A stretch of 64,000 bases of DNA from Pseudothermotoga_B sp051235805 (GTDB lineage Bacteria > Thermotogota > Thermotogae > Thermotogales > DSM-5069): positions 1,240,001 to 1,304,000 of the forward strand of contig NZ_JBPNXV010000001.1 of NCBI RefSeq assembly GCF_051235805.1, in the 5' to 3' direction. Both the position numbers and the translations under genes were made by a program. Below the pieces are notes generated by a model. It saw only the letters and a program-made list of their open reading frames with translations. It was not told the origin of the DNA and did not search any database. This document shows, in pieces, positions 8,508-17,373 of the stretch (position 1 is its first letter; every line of letters starts with the position of its first letter).

Positions 8508-9565
8508 TATTGGGAATAACCGGTTCTATTGGAATTCAAGCGGTCGAAGTGATCAACAAAATAGGTGGATATGAAATCCTCGCTGGTACGTATCACTCCA
8601 ACAAAGAGATGGCTGATCATTTGTCCAGGAATTTCAACATAAGAAAACTTCTGAAAATGCAAGAGAACTATGAAGAGATCTTTGAGGAACTCGAAAGACT
8701 CAAACCAGAGATAACGATCGTTGCAATTCCAGGCTTCGTTAGCCTACCTGTGACTTTGAAAGCGATAGATCTTTCTAACAGAGTTCTCTTAGCCAGCAAA
8801 GAGGCACTTGTTTGTGGTGGCTGGCTTGTGAGAAAGGCATTGGCAGAGAAATCAAAGCAGCTATTACCCATCGACAGTGAGCACAGCGCTCTAATGCAGT
8901 TATACGAAGAAAGTGTGCAGAAAGTTCTTCTCACTTCTTCTGGAGGGGCTTTAAGAGATTGGAAACTCGAACAACTTCAAAATGCAAAGCCTGAGGATGT
9001 TCTCAAGCATCCAGTCTGGAAGATGGGAAAACGGATTACCGTTGATTCTGCCACAATGGTCAACAAAGGTTTTGAGGTGCTCGAGGCTTATGAGTTGTTT
9101 GGTTTAGAGGTCTCTAAGATCCAAGTGCTGATACACAAAGAAGGTCTTGTACACGCTGCTGTATTTTTGAAAGATGGAACGGTGAAGATGCACATGGGCT
9201 TTGCTGACATGAGGGTACCAATAGCCTATGCTCTGACCTATCCGAAAAGAGAATATGCAAAACTCGAGTGGCCTGATCTGTCAAAAAGTGATCTATCTTT
9301 CTGTGAAGTTGACCAAAACAGATACCCAGCATTTCATATCGCTTACGAGATATGGGAAGATTACGCAAAGAGAACGGCATACAACGCTGCAGATGAAATC
9401 GCTGTGGAATGGTTCTTGAAAGAAAAGATAAAGTTCACAGACATACCCAAGGTAATCGAAAAGACTGTAAGTAAGATCAATGGTCAAGCAAGAGATCTCA
9501 AAGATCTTGCAGAGATAGACAAATCCGCCAGAAAAGCGACATTAGAGGTGATCGAATGTCTGTAG
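8486..9565 (+). CDS. dxr: 1-deoxy-D-xylulose 5-phosphate reductoisomerase
   Basis: Second step of the MEP isoprenoid pathway: NADPH-dependent conversion of DXP to MEP. The 359 residues start with the Rossmann motif ILGITGSIG, then LASKEALV, the PIDSEHSA metal-binding motif, KRITVDSATMVNKG and YNAADEIAV. These are the substrate, metal and NADPH sites of the family. It overlaps the previous gene by 22 nt and the next (rseP) by 10 nt. ispG follows after rseP, so two steps of the pathway are co-transcribed. Confidence 0.97.
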   Translation: MDKTTVVILGITGSIGIQAVEVINKIGGYEILAGTYHSNKEMADHLSRNFNIRKLLKMQENYEEIFEELERLKPEITIVAIPGFVSLPVTLKAIDLSNRVLLASKEALVCGGWLVRKALAEKSKQLLPIDSEHSALMQLYEESVQKVLLTSSGGALRDWKLEQLQNAKPEDVLKHPVWKMGKRITVDSATMVNKGFEVLEAYELFGLEVSKIQVLIHKEGLVHAAVFLKDGTVKMHMGFADMRVPIAYALTYPKREYAKLEWPDLSKSDLSFCEVDQNRYPAFHIAYEIWEDYAKRTAYNAADEIAVEWFLKEKIKFTDIPKVIEKTVSKINGQARDLKDLAEIDKSARKATLEVIECL

Positions 9566-11043
9566 TGTACTTTTTAGTAATACTCATTGGAATAATCTCC
9601 GTGCATGAACTTGGTCATTTTGTTTTTGCAAGACTTTTTGGTGTAGATGTCTTGGAATTCGCACTTGGTTTTGGACCAAAGTTGTATGAAAAGAAGGGCA
9701 AGAAAACTTCTTTCCGTGTGAATTTGATACCCATTGGTGGTTATGTCAAATTGGCAGGGGAGGATCCTACCGAAGAGCAAAGAGAAGGCTTAATCGGCCT
9801 TTACAGCAAACCGGCTTGGCAGAGACTGTTGATCTTTTTCGCTGGTCCTCTCTTCTCCATTCTCGCCGGATATCTACTTTTTACCGTGATAGTCTCTGCC
9901 TGGGGTGTCCCTTCAGTCTCTATTGCATTAGTCGAGAGAAACTCACCAGCCTTTGAAGCTGGTTTGGCCGCCGACGACATTATACTTTCGATCAACGGTA
10001 AGCGTGTCTATGATACTTATACGGTGAGCCAGATCATAAGAGAGGGCAAACCGGTCAAATTGGTGGTCTTGCGAGATGGTAAAAAGGTGAATCTGCTCGC
10101 CACGCCTCAAATCTTCAAAGAAAGCCACTTTTTGATGCTCAGAGATGTCTCTGGTGAGGTAGGCGAATCAGTAAAGGAAGTTTCTGGCAAACCTTTTGAA
10201 CCAAGTTATCTCAGTTCGATGATCAACCAATACATTTCAATCGATTTTGGTTCTGTTTCATTGAAGGGCCTTCTAAAACAATATCAGTATGATCCTCCAA
10301 GGTATGCGCTGGGGTTTTACTTTGCAACTGTTTCAACGGTTTTTAGAAAGGATATCGGTCCATTCCTGAAAGGTGATCGTCTGATCTCAGTTGATGGATT
10401 ACAGATTCAGAACAACGTTGACCTGTCAAGAGTGTATCAACTGATACTGGCAGGCGAAGGCGGTATCTATCTCGAGGCTTCTGGTGACAAAGTTGTCTGG
10501 TCACATGCTGGTTTTGGTGAACAGATAGTCGTCGAAGTTCAGAGAGAAAACCAGAAGCTCTCCCTCGCTGTGAGCAGTGTTCTTTTAAGAGAGATTTTGG
10601 AGAGTGCAGGTATTTTTGAGCCCAGATCACAGAACCTCAAATTCAAGAATCTCGGTGAAATGATCCTCGTGGCTGTCGACAGATGCAACAATTTGCTTTT
10701 CATGATGTACAAATCACTTTTTGGAATCTTCAGAGCAGCCGATCAAGGCGGAGTCGTGGGACCTTTGGGTTTGGTGGGGCTTGTCGGTGAAGCGGCAAAG
10801 GTTGGACTTGAACAAGTTTTGACGTTGGTCGCCTTTATCACCATGAGCATAGGACTGTTCAATCTGCTACCATTACCTGCACTCGATGGTGGCAGGATCG
10901 TGTTTTCTTTCTTGGAAATAGTGTTCAGAAGAAAGATCGATCCCAAGATAGAAGGTTTGATACATCTGGTTGGATTTGTGATTCTCATTGTGCTCATGGT
11001 TTTTGTGACCTTTTCTGATATTGGAAGGTTGATCGCAAGATGA
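9556..11043 (+). CDS. rseP: Site-2 intramembrane metalloprotease RseP family
   Basis: Zinc metalloprotease (M50) that cuts transmembrane helices of anti-sigma factors and signal-peptide remnants. The catalytic HELGH is at residues 17-21 in the first membrane segment, and the second zinc-ligand motif PALDGG is in a C-terminal segment. Between them are two PDZ-like regions (about residues 115-180 and 260-330). The 495 residues are longer than many relatives (about 350-450). It sits between dxr and ispG, as in many bacteria, and overlaps both. No sigma-E-type pair is encoded in the window. Confidence 0.93.
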   Translation: MSVVYFLVILIGIISVHELGHFVFARLFGVDVLEFALGFGPKLYEKKGKKTSFRVNLIPIGGYVKLAGEDPTEEQREGLIGLYSKPAWQRLLIFFAGPLFSILAGYLLFTVIVSAWGVPSVSIALVERNSPAFEAGLAADDIILSINGKRVYDTYTVSQIIREGKPVKLVVLRDGKKVNLLATPQIFKESHFLMLRDVSGEVGESVKEVSGKPFEPSYLSSMINQYISIDFGSVSLKGLLKQYQYDPPRYALGFYFATVSTVFRKDIGPFLKGDRLISVDGLQIQNNVDLSRVYQLILAGEGGIYLEASGDKVVWSHAGFGEQIVVEVQRENQKLSLAVSSVLLREILESAGIFEPRSQNLKFKNLGEMILVAVDRCNNLLFMMYKSLFGIFRAADQGGVVGPLGLVGLVGEAAKVGLEQVLTLVAFITMSIGLFNLLPLPALDGGRIVFSFLEIVFRRKIDPKIEGLIHLVGFVILIVLMVFVTFSDIGRLIAR

Positions 11044-12098
11044 GTAGGGTTGTGAAGGTTGGCAATCTTTTCATAGGTGGCGGTCATCCGATAACCATTC
11101 AGTCAATGACAAATACCAAGACGAGTGATATCGCCGCAACTGTTGATCAGATCAAGAGACTTGAAGAAGCCGGCTGTGAGATCGTCAGAGTTGCCGTTCC
11201 AGATTTCGAGAGTGCGAAGGCGATCAAAAAGATAAAGAAAGGTATCAACATACCTTTGGTCGCTGACATACACTTCGATTACCGATTGGCAATCGAGTCG
11301 ATCAAAATGGGTGCAGACAAGATCAGAATAAATCCCGGCAACATAGGAGAGAGCTGGAAAGTAGAAGAACTCGCCAAGGTGGCAAAAGACCACCGAATAC
11401 CGATAAGAGTTGGATCAAATGCCGGCTCGCTCAAAAAGGAATTCGAGTCCAAATACGATCGTGCAACAGCATTGGCTGAATCAGCTCTAAATGAAGTTCG
11501 TATACTTGAAGAGTGTGGCTTTTCTGAGATCGTAGTTTCTGTTAAAAGCAGCGATGTGCTCGAGACGATCAAGGCAAATGAATACATTGCCCAAAAAGTG
11601 AGTTATCCAATTCATCTCGGTATAACTGAAGCTGGAACCTACGAAACCTCGATTGTCAAGTCTTCTATTGGTATTGGTTATCTCTTGTTACGTGGCATTG
11701 GTGATACCATCAGAGTCTCAACGGCAGGAGATCCGGTGAAGGAAGTTTCCATAGCACGTAAGATTTTGATCTCACTTCACTTGAGAAAAGGAGGTCAAGT
11801 CATCGCGTGTCCTACTTGTGCTAGAAGCGAACTCGATGTGGAAAAGGTGGCAACGCAGATCGAACCTTTCGTTGAGAAAACAGATCTTGTAGTAGCGGTG
11901 ATGGGGTGCGTTGTCAACGGGATTGGTGAAGGAAAACACGCAGATATCGGAATTGCAGGGACGAAAAATGGAGCTGTCCTGTTCAAGAATGGGCAGATAG
12001 TCAAAACTTTATCAGCAGAAAACATCTTCACAGAACTCCTCTGTGTGATAAAAGAAGAAGCAGAAAAACGTAAATGTAGAGTAATGCTGTCGGAATAA
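11040..12098 (+). CDS. ispG: 4-hydroxy-3-methylbut-2-en-1-yl diphosphate synthase
   Basis: Late step of the MEP pathway: reductive ring opening of MEcPP to HMBPP by a [4Fe-4S] enzyme. The 352-residue protein has the TIM-barrel half with IQSMTNTKT and PLVADIHFDY, and the C-terminal iron-sulfur half with C257, C260 and C290 (in CPTC and GCVVNGIGE) followed by the fourth ligand Glu. This is the bacterial short form without the insertion seen in plants and Chlamydia. It overlaps rseP by 4 nt. Confidence 0.97.
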   Translation: MSRVVKVGNLFIGGGHPITIQSMTNTKTSDIAATVDQIKRLEEAGCEIVRVAVPDFESAKAIKKIKKGINIPLVADIHFDYRLAIESIKMGADKIRINPGNIGESWKVEELAKVAKDHRIPIRVGSNAGSLKKEFESKYDRATALAESALNEVRILEECGFSEIVVSVKSSDVLETIKANEYIAQKVSYPIHLGITEAGTYETSIVKSSIGIGYLLLRGIGDTIRVSTAGDPVKEVSIARKILISLHLRKGGQVIACPTCARSELDVEKVATQIEPFVEKTDLVVAVMGCVVNGIGEGKHADIGIAGTKNGAVLFKNGQIVKTLSAENIFTELLCVIKEEAEKRKCRVMLSE

Positions 12099-12131
12099 AC
12101 ACAGATTATCATTGTCTTGGAGGTGACAATT

Positions 12132-12569
12132 ATGGATATAAAGTTTTCAGTGAATGCAAAATCTGAAAGCCCAACAAGGGTTTTAGTAAAAGCAAGGAAT
12201 TTCACAATGTACATTGATGAACCACCTCAGCTCGGTGGCGAAGACAAGGGAGCAAATCCAGTTGAGTACCTTTTGGCTGCTTTGGCAGGTTGTTTGAACG
12301 TGGTTGGAAACCTTGTGGCACAGGAGATGGGTATAAAGCTTGATGAACTCAAAATAGAGATAGAGGGAACATTGAATCCTGCGAAGTTCCAGGGCAAACA
12401 AACCACTGAAAGAGCCGGTTACAAAGAGATACACGTTTCCATGAAAGTCAAGAGCGATGCTGACCAGCAGACACTCGAAAGATGGCTGAAAGCTGTAGAG
12501 CAAAGATGTCCTGTTTCAGACAACATTGCTAATCCAACGCCGGTGAAATTGGCTTTTGAAAAGATCTAA
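12132..12569 (+). CDS. OsmC/Ohr family peroxiredoxin-like protein
   Basis: The OsmC family reduces organic hydroperoxides with two redox cysteines. Here they are visible in LAALAGCLN (about residue 55) and RCPVSDNI (about 125), at the usual spacing. I placed the start at the ATG at 12132 because GGAGGTGAC precedes it at the right distance; the upstream TTG at 12117 overlaps that site. About 145 residues, normal for the family. It is the last gene of the run starting before the window, followed directly by a terminator. Confidence 0.88.
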   Translation: MDIKFSVNAKSESPTRVLVKARNFTMYIDEPPQLGGEDKGANPVEYLLAALAGCLNVVGNLVAQEMGIKLDELKIEIEGTLNPAKFQGKQTTERAGYKEIHVSMKVKSDADQQTLERWLKAVEQRCPVSDNIANPTPVKLAFEKI

Positions 12570-12570
12570 G

Positions 12571-12596
12571 AGATGCCCCTTCAGGGGCATCTTTTT
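12571..12596 (+). terminator. Intrinsic terminator after osmC
   Basis: A perfect 9-bp stem, AGATGCCCC and GGGGCATCT, closes a 4-nt loop and is followed by five T residues. It starts 2 nt after the osmC stop. The convergent gene on the other strand ends at 12596, but on that strand there is no good T run, so it mainly stops the plus-strand operon. Confidence 0.9.
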
Positions 12597-13654
12597 CATT
12601 TTGCCTCTAAGATCCCCACAATACCGTCGTTTTCGTTGTAAAAAAATACTCCAACTCTGTCATATCTATTAACAAAGATTAAAGATGGTGTGTAATGCTT
12701 CAGACTAAAACTTTGAACCGATGGTGCAAATTCTGGTCTTCCACATCCATTCACTTCCCACTGCCAACAGGTGTTATCAAAACCGAAATGTGTTATTTCA
12801 ACTGGCATTGATGATGTGGAACTAACTGTGAATCTGTTCCCAGAAAAGGAAACCTCACACAACTCTGGTACTACCTTTGCCACAGCAGAACTGGTTGAAC
12901 CTGTCAGCACGATCGTTCCAAGTCTTCCATCGTTTTCGTTGCCGATTATCAATCCAAGCTTATCGTATCTACCTACCATGAGCATGAACATTCCATAGTG
13001 AGGGATGTTGTATTGTTTCGTTTTCGCAGCATAACCACTGACTGCCCAACCGCCAACTTCGTCGTGAGTATAACTACCCTTAGCCCACAGCCCTACTTCA
13101 ACCGGTTGACCAAGCGATGTAATAACAAAGTTTGAACCTTCTCTGGTTACTCGAGCCACATTTGGTATTTCCAAGCCAGTGAATCTGCCTCCTTTAAGCA
13201 CTTTGCTACTGATCTTACCATCGTTTTCTCTCAGGAAGACAGCGTAGATATTTTCATAACGCGCAAGCATCAATATGCAGGTTCTATAGTGGGGCAGCGG
13301 TAGATATTTTGGGTTTTGCTCATATCCAGAAGCCGCCCAACCACCAACTTCGGTCTGAAAGAAGGATGTTCTCTCCCAACCTTCTACGAAGTTATTGCCC
13401 TTAACATCTACACCAACACTTGGGCTTTGAGGTGTGCCAGTACCGTCGAGTATCAAATATGAGACTTCAACGGGCATCAATGAATTGTACGCATAGATTT
13501 CCAGAACGAAATCAGTAGACCACCATAGATTGTGAGCAGAATTCTCAACTGCAGTTAACTTAACAAATGTATGGTCGTCGATTATCACAAGGTTTTCTCC
13601 AAGAAGCAGACCAAAACTGATCATCATAAGAGTAATCCAGAAGAAACTTCTCAT
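12596..13654 (-). CDS. Secreted protein of three tandem repeats, unknown function
   Basis: I do not recognise this 352-residue protein. It has a signal peptide (MRSFFWITLMMISFGLLLG) and three internal repeats of roughly 95-110 residues. Each repeat ends with a tyrosine-containing block and an ENDG turn: LARYENIYAVFLRENDG, VGRYDKLGLIIGNENDG and VNRYDRVGVFFYNENDG. The first two also share EVGGWA(A/V)SGY before a PHY motif. The pattern suggests a beta-rich repeat fold, perhaps a propeller or carbohydrate-binding array; that is inference. I chose the ATG at 13654 (ribosome site GGGGGTGATC) over a GTG 9 nt upstream that lies inside that site. It is a single-gene unit divergent from the ABC transporter operon. 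Confidence 0.75.
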   Translation of the reverse strand: MRSFFWITLMMISFGLLLGENLVIIDDHTFVKLTAVENSAHNLWWSTDFVLEIYAYNSLMPVEVSYLILDGTGTPQSPSVGVDVKGNNFVEGWERTSFFQTEVGGWAASGYEQNPKYLPLPHYRTCILMLARYENIYAVFLRENDGKISSKVLKGGRFTGLEIPNVARVTREGSNFVITSLGQPVEVGLWAKGSYTHDEVGGWAVSGYAAKTKQYNIPHYGMFMLMVGRYDKLGLIIGNENDGRLGTIVLTGSTSSAVAKVVPELCEVSFSGNRFTVSSTSSMPVEITHFGFDNTCWQWEVNGCGRPEFAPSVQSFSLKHYTPSLIFVNRYDRVGVFFYNENDGIVGILEAK

Positions 13655-13668
13655 AGTGATCACCCCCG

Positions 13669-13680
13669 ATCTTCGAAGAT
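13669..13680. promoter_or_regulatory. Perfect 12-bp palindrome in leader of the repeat-protein gene
   Basis: ATCTTCGAAGAT is self-complementary and lies 15-26 nt upstream of the start codon of the secreted repeat protein, just before its ribosome binding site. It could be an operator or an RNA hairpin, or chance; no other copy was noticed in the window. Confidence 0.3.
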
Positions 13681-13760
13681 GCTATGCAAAGAATTGTTAC
13701 ACTTGGAGATTAGAAAAAAATTAACACATAGGTGTCACGAATTAGTTGAGTTCATCATGC

Positions 13761-13789
13761 TTGAAAAAAAGAAAGAACTGTGATATAGT
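13761..13789 (+). promoter_or_regulatory. Sigma-70-type promoter for ABC transporter operon
   Basis: TTGAAA (13761-13766) and TATAGT (13784-13789) are separated by exactly 17 bp, placing the transcript start about 25 nt before the binding-protein gene, whose ribosome site is in the AGGGGGGAAG stretch. Both hexamers match consensus at four or five of six positions. Confidence 0.75.
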
Positions 13790-13820
13790 TTCATTAAACC
13801 TATTGTAGGGGGGAAGAAGT

Positions 13821-15389
13821 ATGTGGAAGAAAGTGCTTTTAGTCGTTCTTGCATTAGCCGCAGTCATTGGGTTTGCAAAGACTCCAAAAGACACGCTTGT
13901 CATTGCCGCAAACACCGAGATTTTTATAACTCTTGATCCAGCAGTGTGTTACGAAACCTTCGCAGCAGCTGTAGTGACCTCAGCATACTCAGGTTTGACA
14001 AAGATTGAACCGGTCAATGGTGTTCTAACTCCCGTTCCAGATCTGGCAGAAAGCTGGGAGGTTTCAGAAGATGGCACCACTTGGACCTTCCACTTGAGAA
14101 AAGGCTTAGTCTTCGCTAATGGTGATCCATTGACTGCAGAAGACGTGGTTTTCTCATTCCAAAGAGTACTCGCAATCAATAAATCACCAGCATGGCTTTT
14201 CAACGAGCTTGGACTGACGAAAGAAAATATGAACGAAACCATTTTCGCCAAAGATGCCAACACCGTTGTTCTAAAGACAAAACCTTTGGCGAGAAACATC
14301 GTACTTTCCATCATCGCACCACCATGGGGTGGAGTCGTCAACAAGAAGGTTGCAATGGCAAATCAAGTGAACAACGATTTGGGAGAAGCATACCTGACAG
14401 ACAAATCTGCAGGAGCAGGTCCATTCATAATTGTTGAGTGGAAGCGCAAAGAACAGGTTATACTTCAGTCTAACCCCAAGTATTGGGCTGGTGAACCACC
14501 GCTGAAGAGAGTTATCATCAAAGACGTTCCGGAAGAAACGACACAGTTTTTACTCGTCCAAAAAGGCGATGTTGACATTGCGTGGAACATAACAACCGAA
14601 CAGGCAGCTCAACTCAGAGAGACAAAAGGTGGAAACATAAGGTTGGTAACAACACCAGAACAATCGAATGAGTATGTTGCAATGAACGTAGGCTGGGGAC
14701 CTTTCAAAGACGAGAGAGTTAGACTCGCTATCAAGTACGCTATAGACTACGATGCGATAATCAATTCTGTTATGAGAGGCTTCGCTATTTTGAACCAGAA
14801 CTTTATGCCCATAGGATACTTTGGATACATCGAACTCAACCCATTCAAGCGCGATGTTGAAAAGGCAAAGAAGTTGCTGGCAGAAGCAGGTTATCCAAAT
14901 GGCTTTGAAGTTGAGATCATAACCAGTACGACAGAGATAAGAAGGAACGAGGCAATAGTCGTTCAAGCAAACCTTGCCGACATCGGTATCAAGGCAAGCA
15001 TTGTGCAGATGCCTTCATCTGAGATGTATGCGAAGTATCGCCAGCAAGGTCATCAAATGATCATCGCAGGTTGGGGTATTGATTATCCAGACCCCGATGC
15101 ACTTGCAAAACCTTTTGCGAATTACAGAGTGAAGCAACTTGCTTGGAGAAATATGTGGTATGACGATTACGCAGCTGACATTGCAGAGAAGGCTGGTGTC
15201 GAGTTGAATAATCAAAAGCGTGAACAAATGTACAAAGAATTGCAAGAATACTGGATAACGAGAAGCGCATTCGCCATGCTCTATCAACCAGTTGGCTTCT
15301 GGGCTGTTAGTAACGACGTAGTTGGTTTTGAAAGAGCTGTTGAGGGTTACACGTTGACCTTCGATTTCACAAAGATCTCAAAGAAGTGA
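13821..15389 (+). CDS. ABC transporter substrate-binding protein, family 5 (peptide/oligosaccharide)
   Basis: Periplasmic solute receptor for a Dpp/Opp-type ABC transporter. The 522 residues begin with a signal peptide (cleavage likely after IGFA), then DTLVIAANTEIFITLDPA, and the family motif LAESWEVSEDGTTWTFHLRKG at about 75-95. In Thermotogae such proteins bind peptides or plant-derived oligosaccharides; the ligand cannot be read from sequence. It is the first gene of the five-gene operon, with its own promoter, and is followed by a stem-loop that may keep it at higher level than the permeases. Confidence 0.92.
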   Translation: MWKKVLLVVLALAAVIGFAKTPKDTLVIAANTEIFITLDPAVCYETFAAAVVTSAYSGLTKIEPVNGVLTPVPDLAESWEVSEDGTTWTFHLRKGLVFANGDPLTAEDVVFSFQRVLAINKSPAWLFNELGLTKENMNETIFAKDANTVVLKTKPLARNIVLSIIAPPWGGVVNKKVAMANQVNNDLGEAYLTDKSAGAGPFIIVEWKRKEQVILQSNPKYWAGEPPLKRVIIKDVPEETTQFLLVQKGDVDIAWNITTEQAAQLRETKGGNIRLVTTPEQSNEYVAMNVGWGPFKDERVRLAIKYAIDYDAIINSVMRGFAILNQNFMPIGYFGYIELNPFKRDVEKAKKLLAEAGYPNGFEVEIITSTTEIRRNEAIVVQANLADIGIKASIVQMPSSEMYAKYRQQGHQMIIAGWGIDYPDPDALAKPFANYRVKQLAWRNMWYDDYAADIAEKAGVELNNQKREQMYKELQEYWITRSAFAMLYQPVGFWAVSNDVVGFERAVEGYTLTFDFTKISKK

Positions 15390-15397
15390 TTTTTCAA

Positions 15398-15426
15398 AAG
15401 GGTGGTCGGTGAAGCTGACCACCCTT
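15398..15426 (+). promoter_or_regulatory. Stem-loop between binding protein and permease genes
   Basis: A perfect 10-bp inverted repeat (AAGGGTGGTC and GACCACCCTT) with a 9-nt loop starts 9 nt after the binding-protein stop. No T run follows, so it is a weak terminator or an mRNA-stabilising hairpin, as is common after binding-protein genes. Confidence 0.7.
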
Positions 15427-15463
15427 ACTATTTATTTGACAACTGAGGAGGATGTGTTCATAG

Positions 15464-16474
15464 ATGAAGCTTGGTTCTTTTATAATTCGAAGGCTCCTTT
15501 TGATGTTGTTGGTTCTCTTTGGTGTCTCTGTCTTAGTTTTCGTCATAGCAAAGGTCATACCAGCCGATCCAGTTGGAGCGATACTCGGTGGAAATGCACC
15601 TATAGATCTTGTTGAAGACATGAAAAGGCGTCTTGGACTTGATAAACCTCTTATTCAACAGTTCACTGACTACATCTTTGGGCTTGTAAGGGGAAATCTG
15701 GGAATTTCCTTGAAGAGCAATAGACCCGTTGCAATAGATATAGCGAATTTCTTTCCTGCGACTTTGGAACTATCCATTTGTGCAACTCTTTTGGCAGTCG
15801 TGATAGGTATGTTTCTTGGCATACTCTCTGCTGTTCATAGGAACAAATTCATAGATCACTTTGCAAGGGTTTTTTCGATACTTGGCGTTTCGATGCCAGT
15901 TTTCTGGACTGGTTTGTTGTTGTTATTACTTTTTTATTTTCGTCTCGGATGGCTTCCAGGAACTGGCAGACTTGGTCTCTTTGTTACTCCACCAACCAAG
16001 TATACGGGTTTGTACTTACTCGATTCTTTGTTGTCACTGAACTTCGAAGCCTTCAAAGATGCCTTGGCACATCTGGTCTTACCTTCAATAGTTCTGGGTT
16101 ATTCAGCTGCCGCGTCCATAGCCAGAATAACTCGCTCGAGCATGTTGGACGTTCTAAGACAAGACTATATAAGAACTGCGAAAGCAAAGGGTATTGGTAA
16201 GCGACTCATCATATACCGTCATGCGCTCAGAAATGCGTTGATACCTGTCATCACAATAATCGGTTTAACCTTTGGTGGCTTGCTCGAAGGAGCAGTGCTG
16301 ACAGAGACAATCTTTGGCTGGCCCGGTCTTGGCAGGTACATAGTCAATTCACTGCTGTTGCTCGACTATCCGGCGATCATGGGTGGTACTCTGTTCGTGG
16401 CGGTTGTTTATTCCGTTGTCAACCTCGTTGTTGATATTATCTATGCTGCATTAGACCCGAGAATGCGCGCTTAG
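15464..16474 (+). CDS. ABC transporter permease, DppB/OppB type
   Basis: One of two inner-membrane permeases of the Dpp/Opp-type importer. The 336 residues have six predicted membrane segments, the N-terminal PADPVGAILG block typical of DppB, and the EAA-like ATPase-contact loop (RTAKAKGIGKRLIIYRHALRN, about residues 225-246). The ATG is fixed because an in-frame TAG lies directly upstream; the ribosome site GAGGAGG is rather far away (12 nt), which may lower its translation relative to the binding protein. Confidence 0.93.
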   Translation: MKLGSFIIRRLLLMLLVLFGVSVLVFVIAKVIPADPVGAILGGNAPIDLVEDMKRRLGLDKPLIQQFTDYIFGLVRGNLGISLKSNRPVAIDIANFFPATLELSICATLLAVVIGMFLGILSAVHRNKFIDHFARVFSILGVSMPVFWTGLLLLLLFYFRLGWLPGTGRLGLFVTPPTKYTGLYLLDSLLSLNFEAFKDALAHLVLPSIVLGYSAAASIARITRSSMLDVLRQDYIRTAKAKGIGKRLIIYRHALRNALIPVITIIGLTFGGLLEGAVLTETIFGWPGLGRYIVNSLLLLDYPAIMGGTLFVAVVYSVVNLVVDIIYAALDPRMRA

Positions 16475-16485
16475 GGGTGAGCCTT

Positions 16486-17370
16486 TTGGTTGATAGATCA
16501 GAAACCACTGTCTCGCGTTGGAAACCGATCATAGAGGACTGGAAACACACTTTCTATCTGTGGAAAAGAACAAAACTTGCAATGGTTGGAACCTTTATCG
16601 TGTTGGGATTTATATTGTTGGCGATCTTTGCGCCTTTGTTGTCACCCTATGATCCCATCAAGACTAATTTGCCTGAACGATTGAGACCTCCGAGTAAAGA
16701 ACATCTCTTTGGTACAGATCAATTCGGTAGAGACATTCTCAGCAGGGTGATCTACGGTGCCAGGATAGAAGTATGGATAATCTTCCTCGTAACCGTTATA
16801 AGTGGAGCAATAGGTATCGGCGTAGGCGTAACGGCGGGGTATTTCGGGGGCTTGGTTGACGAGATTTTGATGCGCATCACCGATATCTTTCTTGCCTTCC
16901 CGAGACTGATTCTCGCAATGGCTCTTTCTGCGATGCTCGGCAGAGGCTTGACTAACGCTATTTTAGCCATCTCACTTGTGGAGTGGACTGTGATAGCCAG
17001 ATTGGCGCGCGCAGAAGCAATGAAAATCAAGTCTCAACCCTATATAGAAGCAATCAGGGCAGTTGGAGCGAGCAATTTCCGTATATTGTTTTTGCACGTC
17101 CTACCAATGTGTTTATCACCAGTGCTGGTCCAATTGACATTGAGAATGGGTACTATCATTTTGACAGCAGCAGGCCTTGGTTTTCTCGGACTCGGTGCCC
17201 AGCCGCCTACACCAGAATGGGGAGCAATTGTAAGTGATGGCAGAAGCTATTTGGTTCAACAGTGGTGGATTTCTACCTTTCCTGGATTGTTCATAGCAGT
17301 AGTTGTCCTTGGCTTCAATCTGCTTGGAGACGGTATCAGAGACATTCTTGATCCAAGACTCAGGAGGTAA
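16486..17370 (+). CDS. ABC transporter permease, DppC/OppC type
   Basis: Second permease of the importer. It has the N-terminal cytoplasmic segment, six membrane spans, the HLFGTDQFGRDILSR motif typical of DppC (about residues 67-82) and an EAA-like loop (EAIRAVGASNFRILFLHVLP). Start choice: TTG at 16486 follows GGGGTGA at the right spacing; GTG at 16477 in the same frame lies inside that site and is the alternative. It begins 11 nt after the first permease gene. Confidence 0.92.
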   Translation: MVDRSETTVSRWKPIIEDWKHTFYLWKRTKLAMVGTFIVLGFILLAIFAPLLSPYDPIKTNLPERLRPPSKEHLFGTDQFGRDILSRVIYGARIEVWIIFLVTVISGAIGIGVGVTAGYFGGLVDEILMRITDIFLAFPRLILAMALSAMLGRGLTNAILAISLVEWTVIARLARAEAMKIKSQPYIEAIRAVGASNFRILFLHVLPMCLSPVLVQLTLRMGTIILTAAGLGFLGLGAQPPTPEWGAIVSDGRSYLVQQWWISTFPGLFIAVVVLGFNLLGDGIRDILDPRLRR

Positions 17371-17373
17371 ACT

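Noticed and set aside
15435..15464. TTGACA just upstream of the first permease gene
   Set aside because: The hexamer would need a -10 box overlapping the start of the gene and lies beside the ribosome site, so a promoter there is unlikely.
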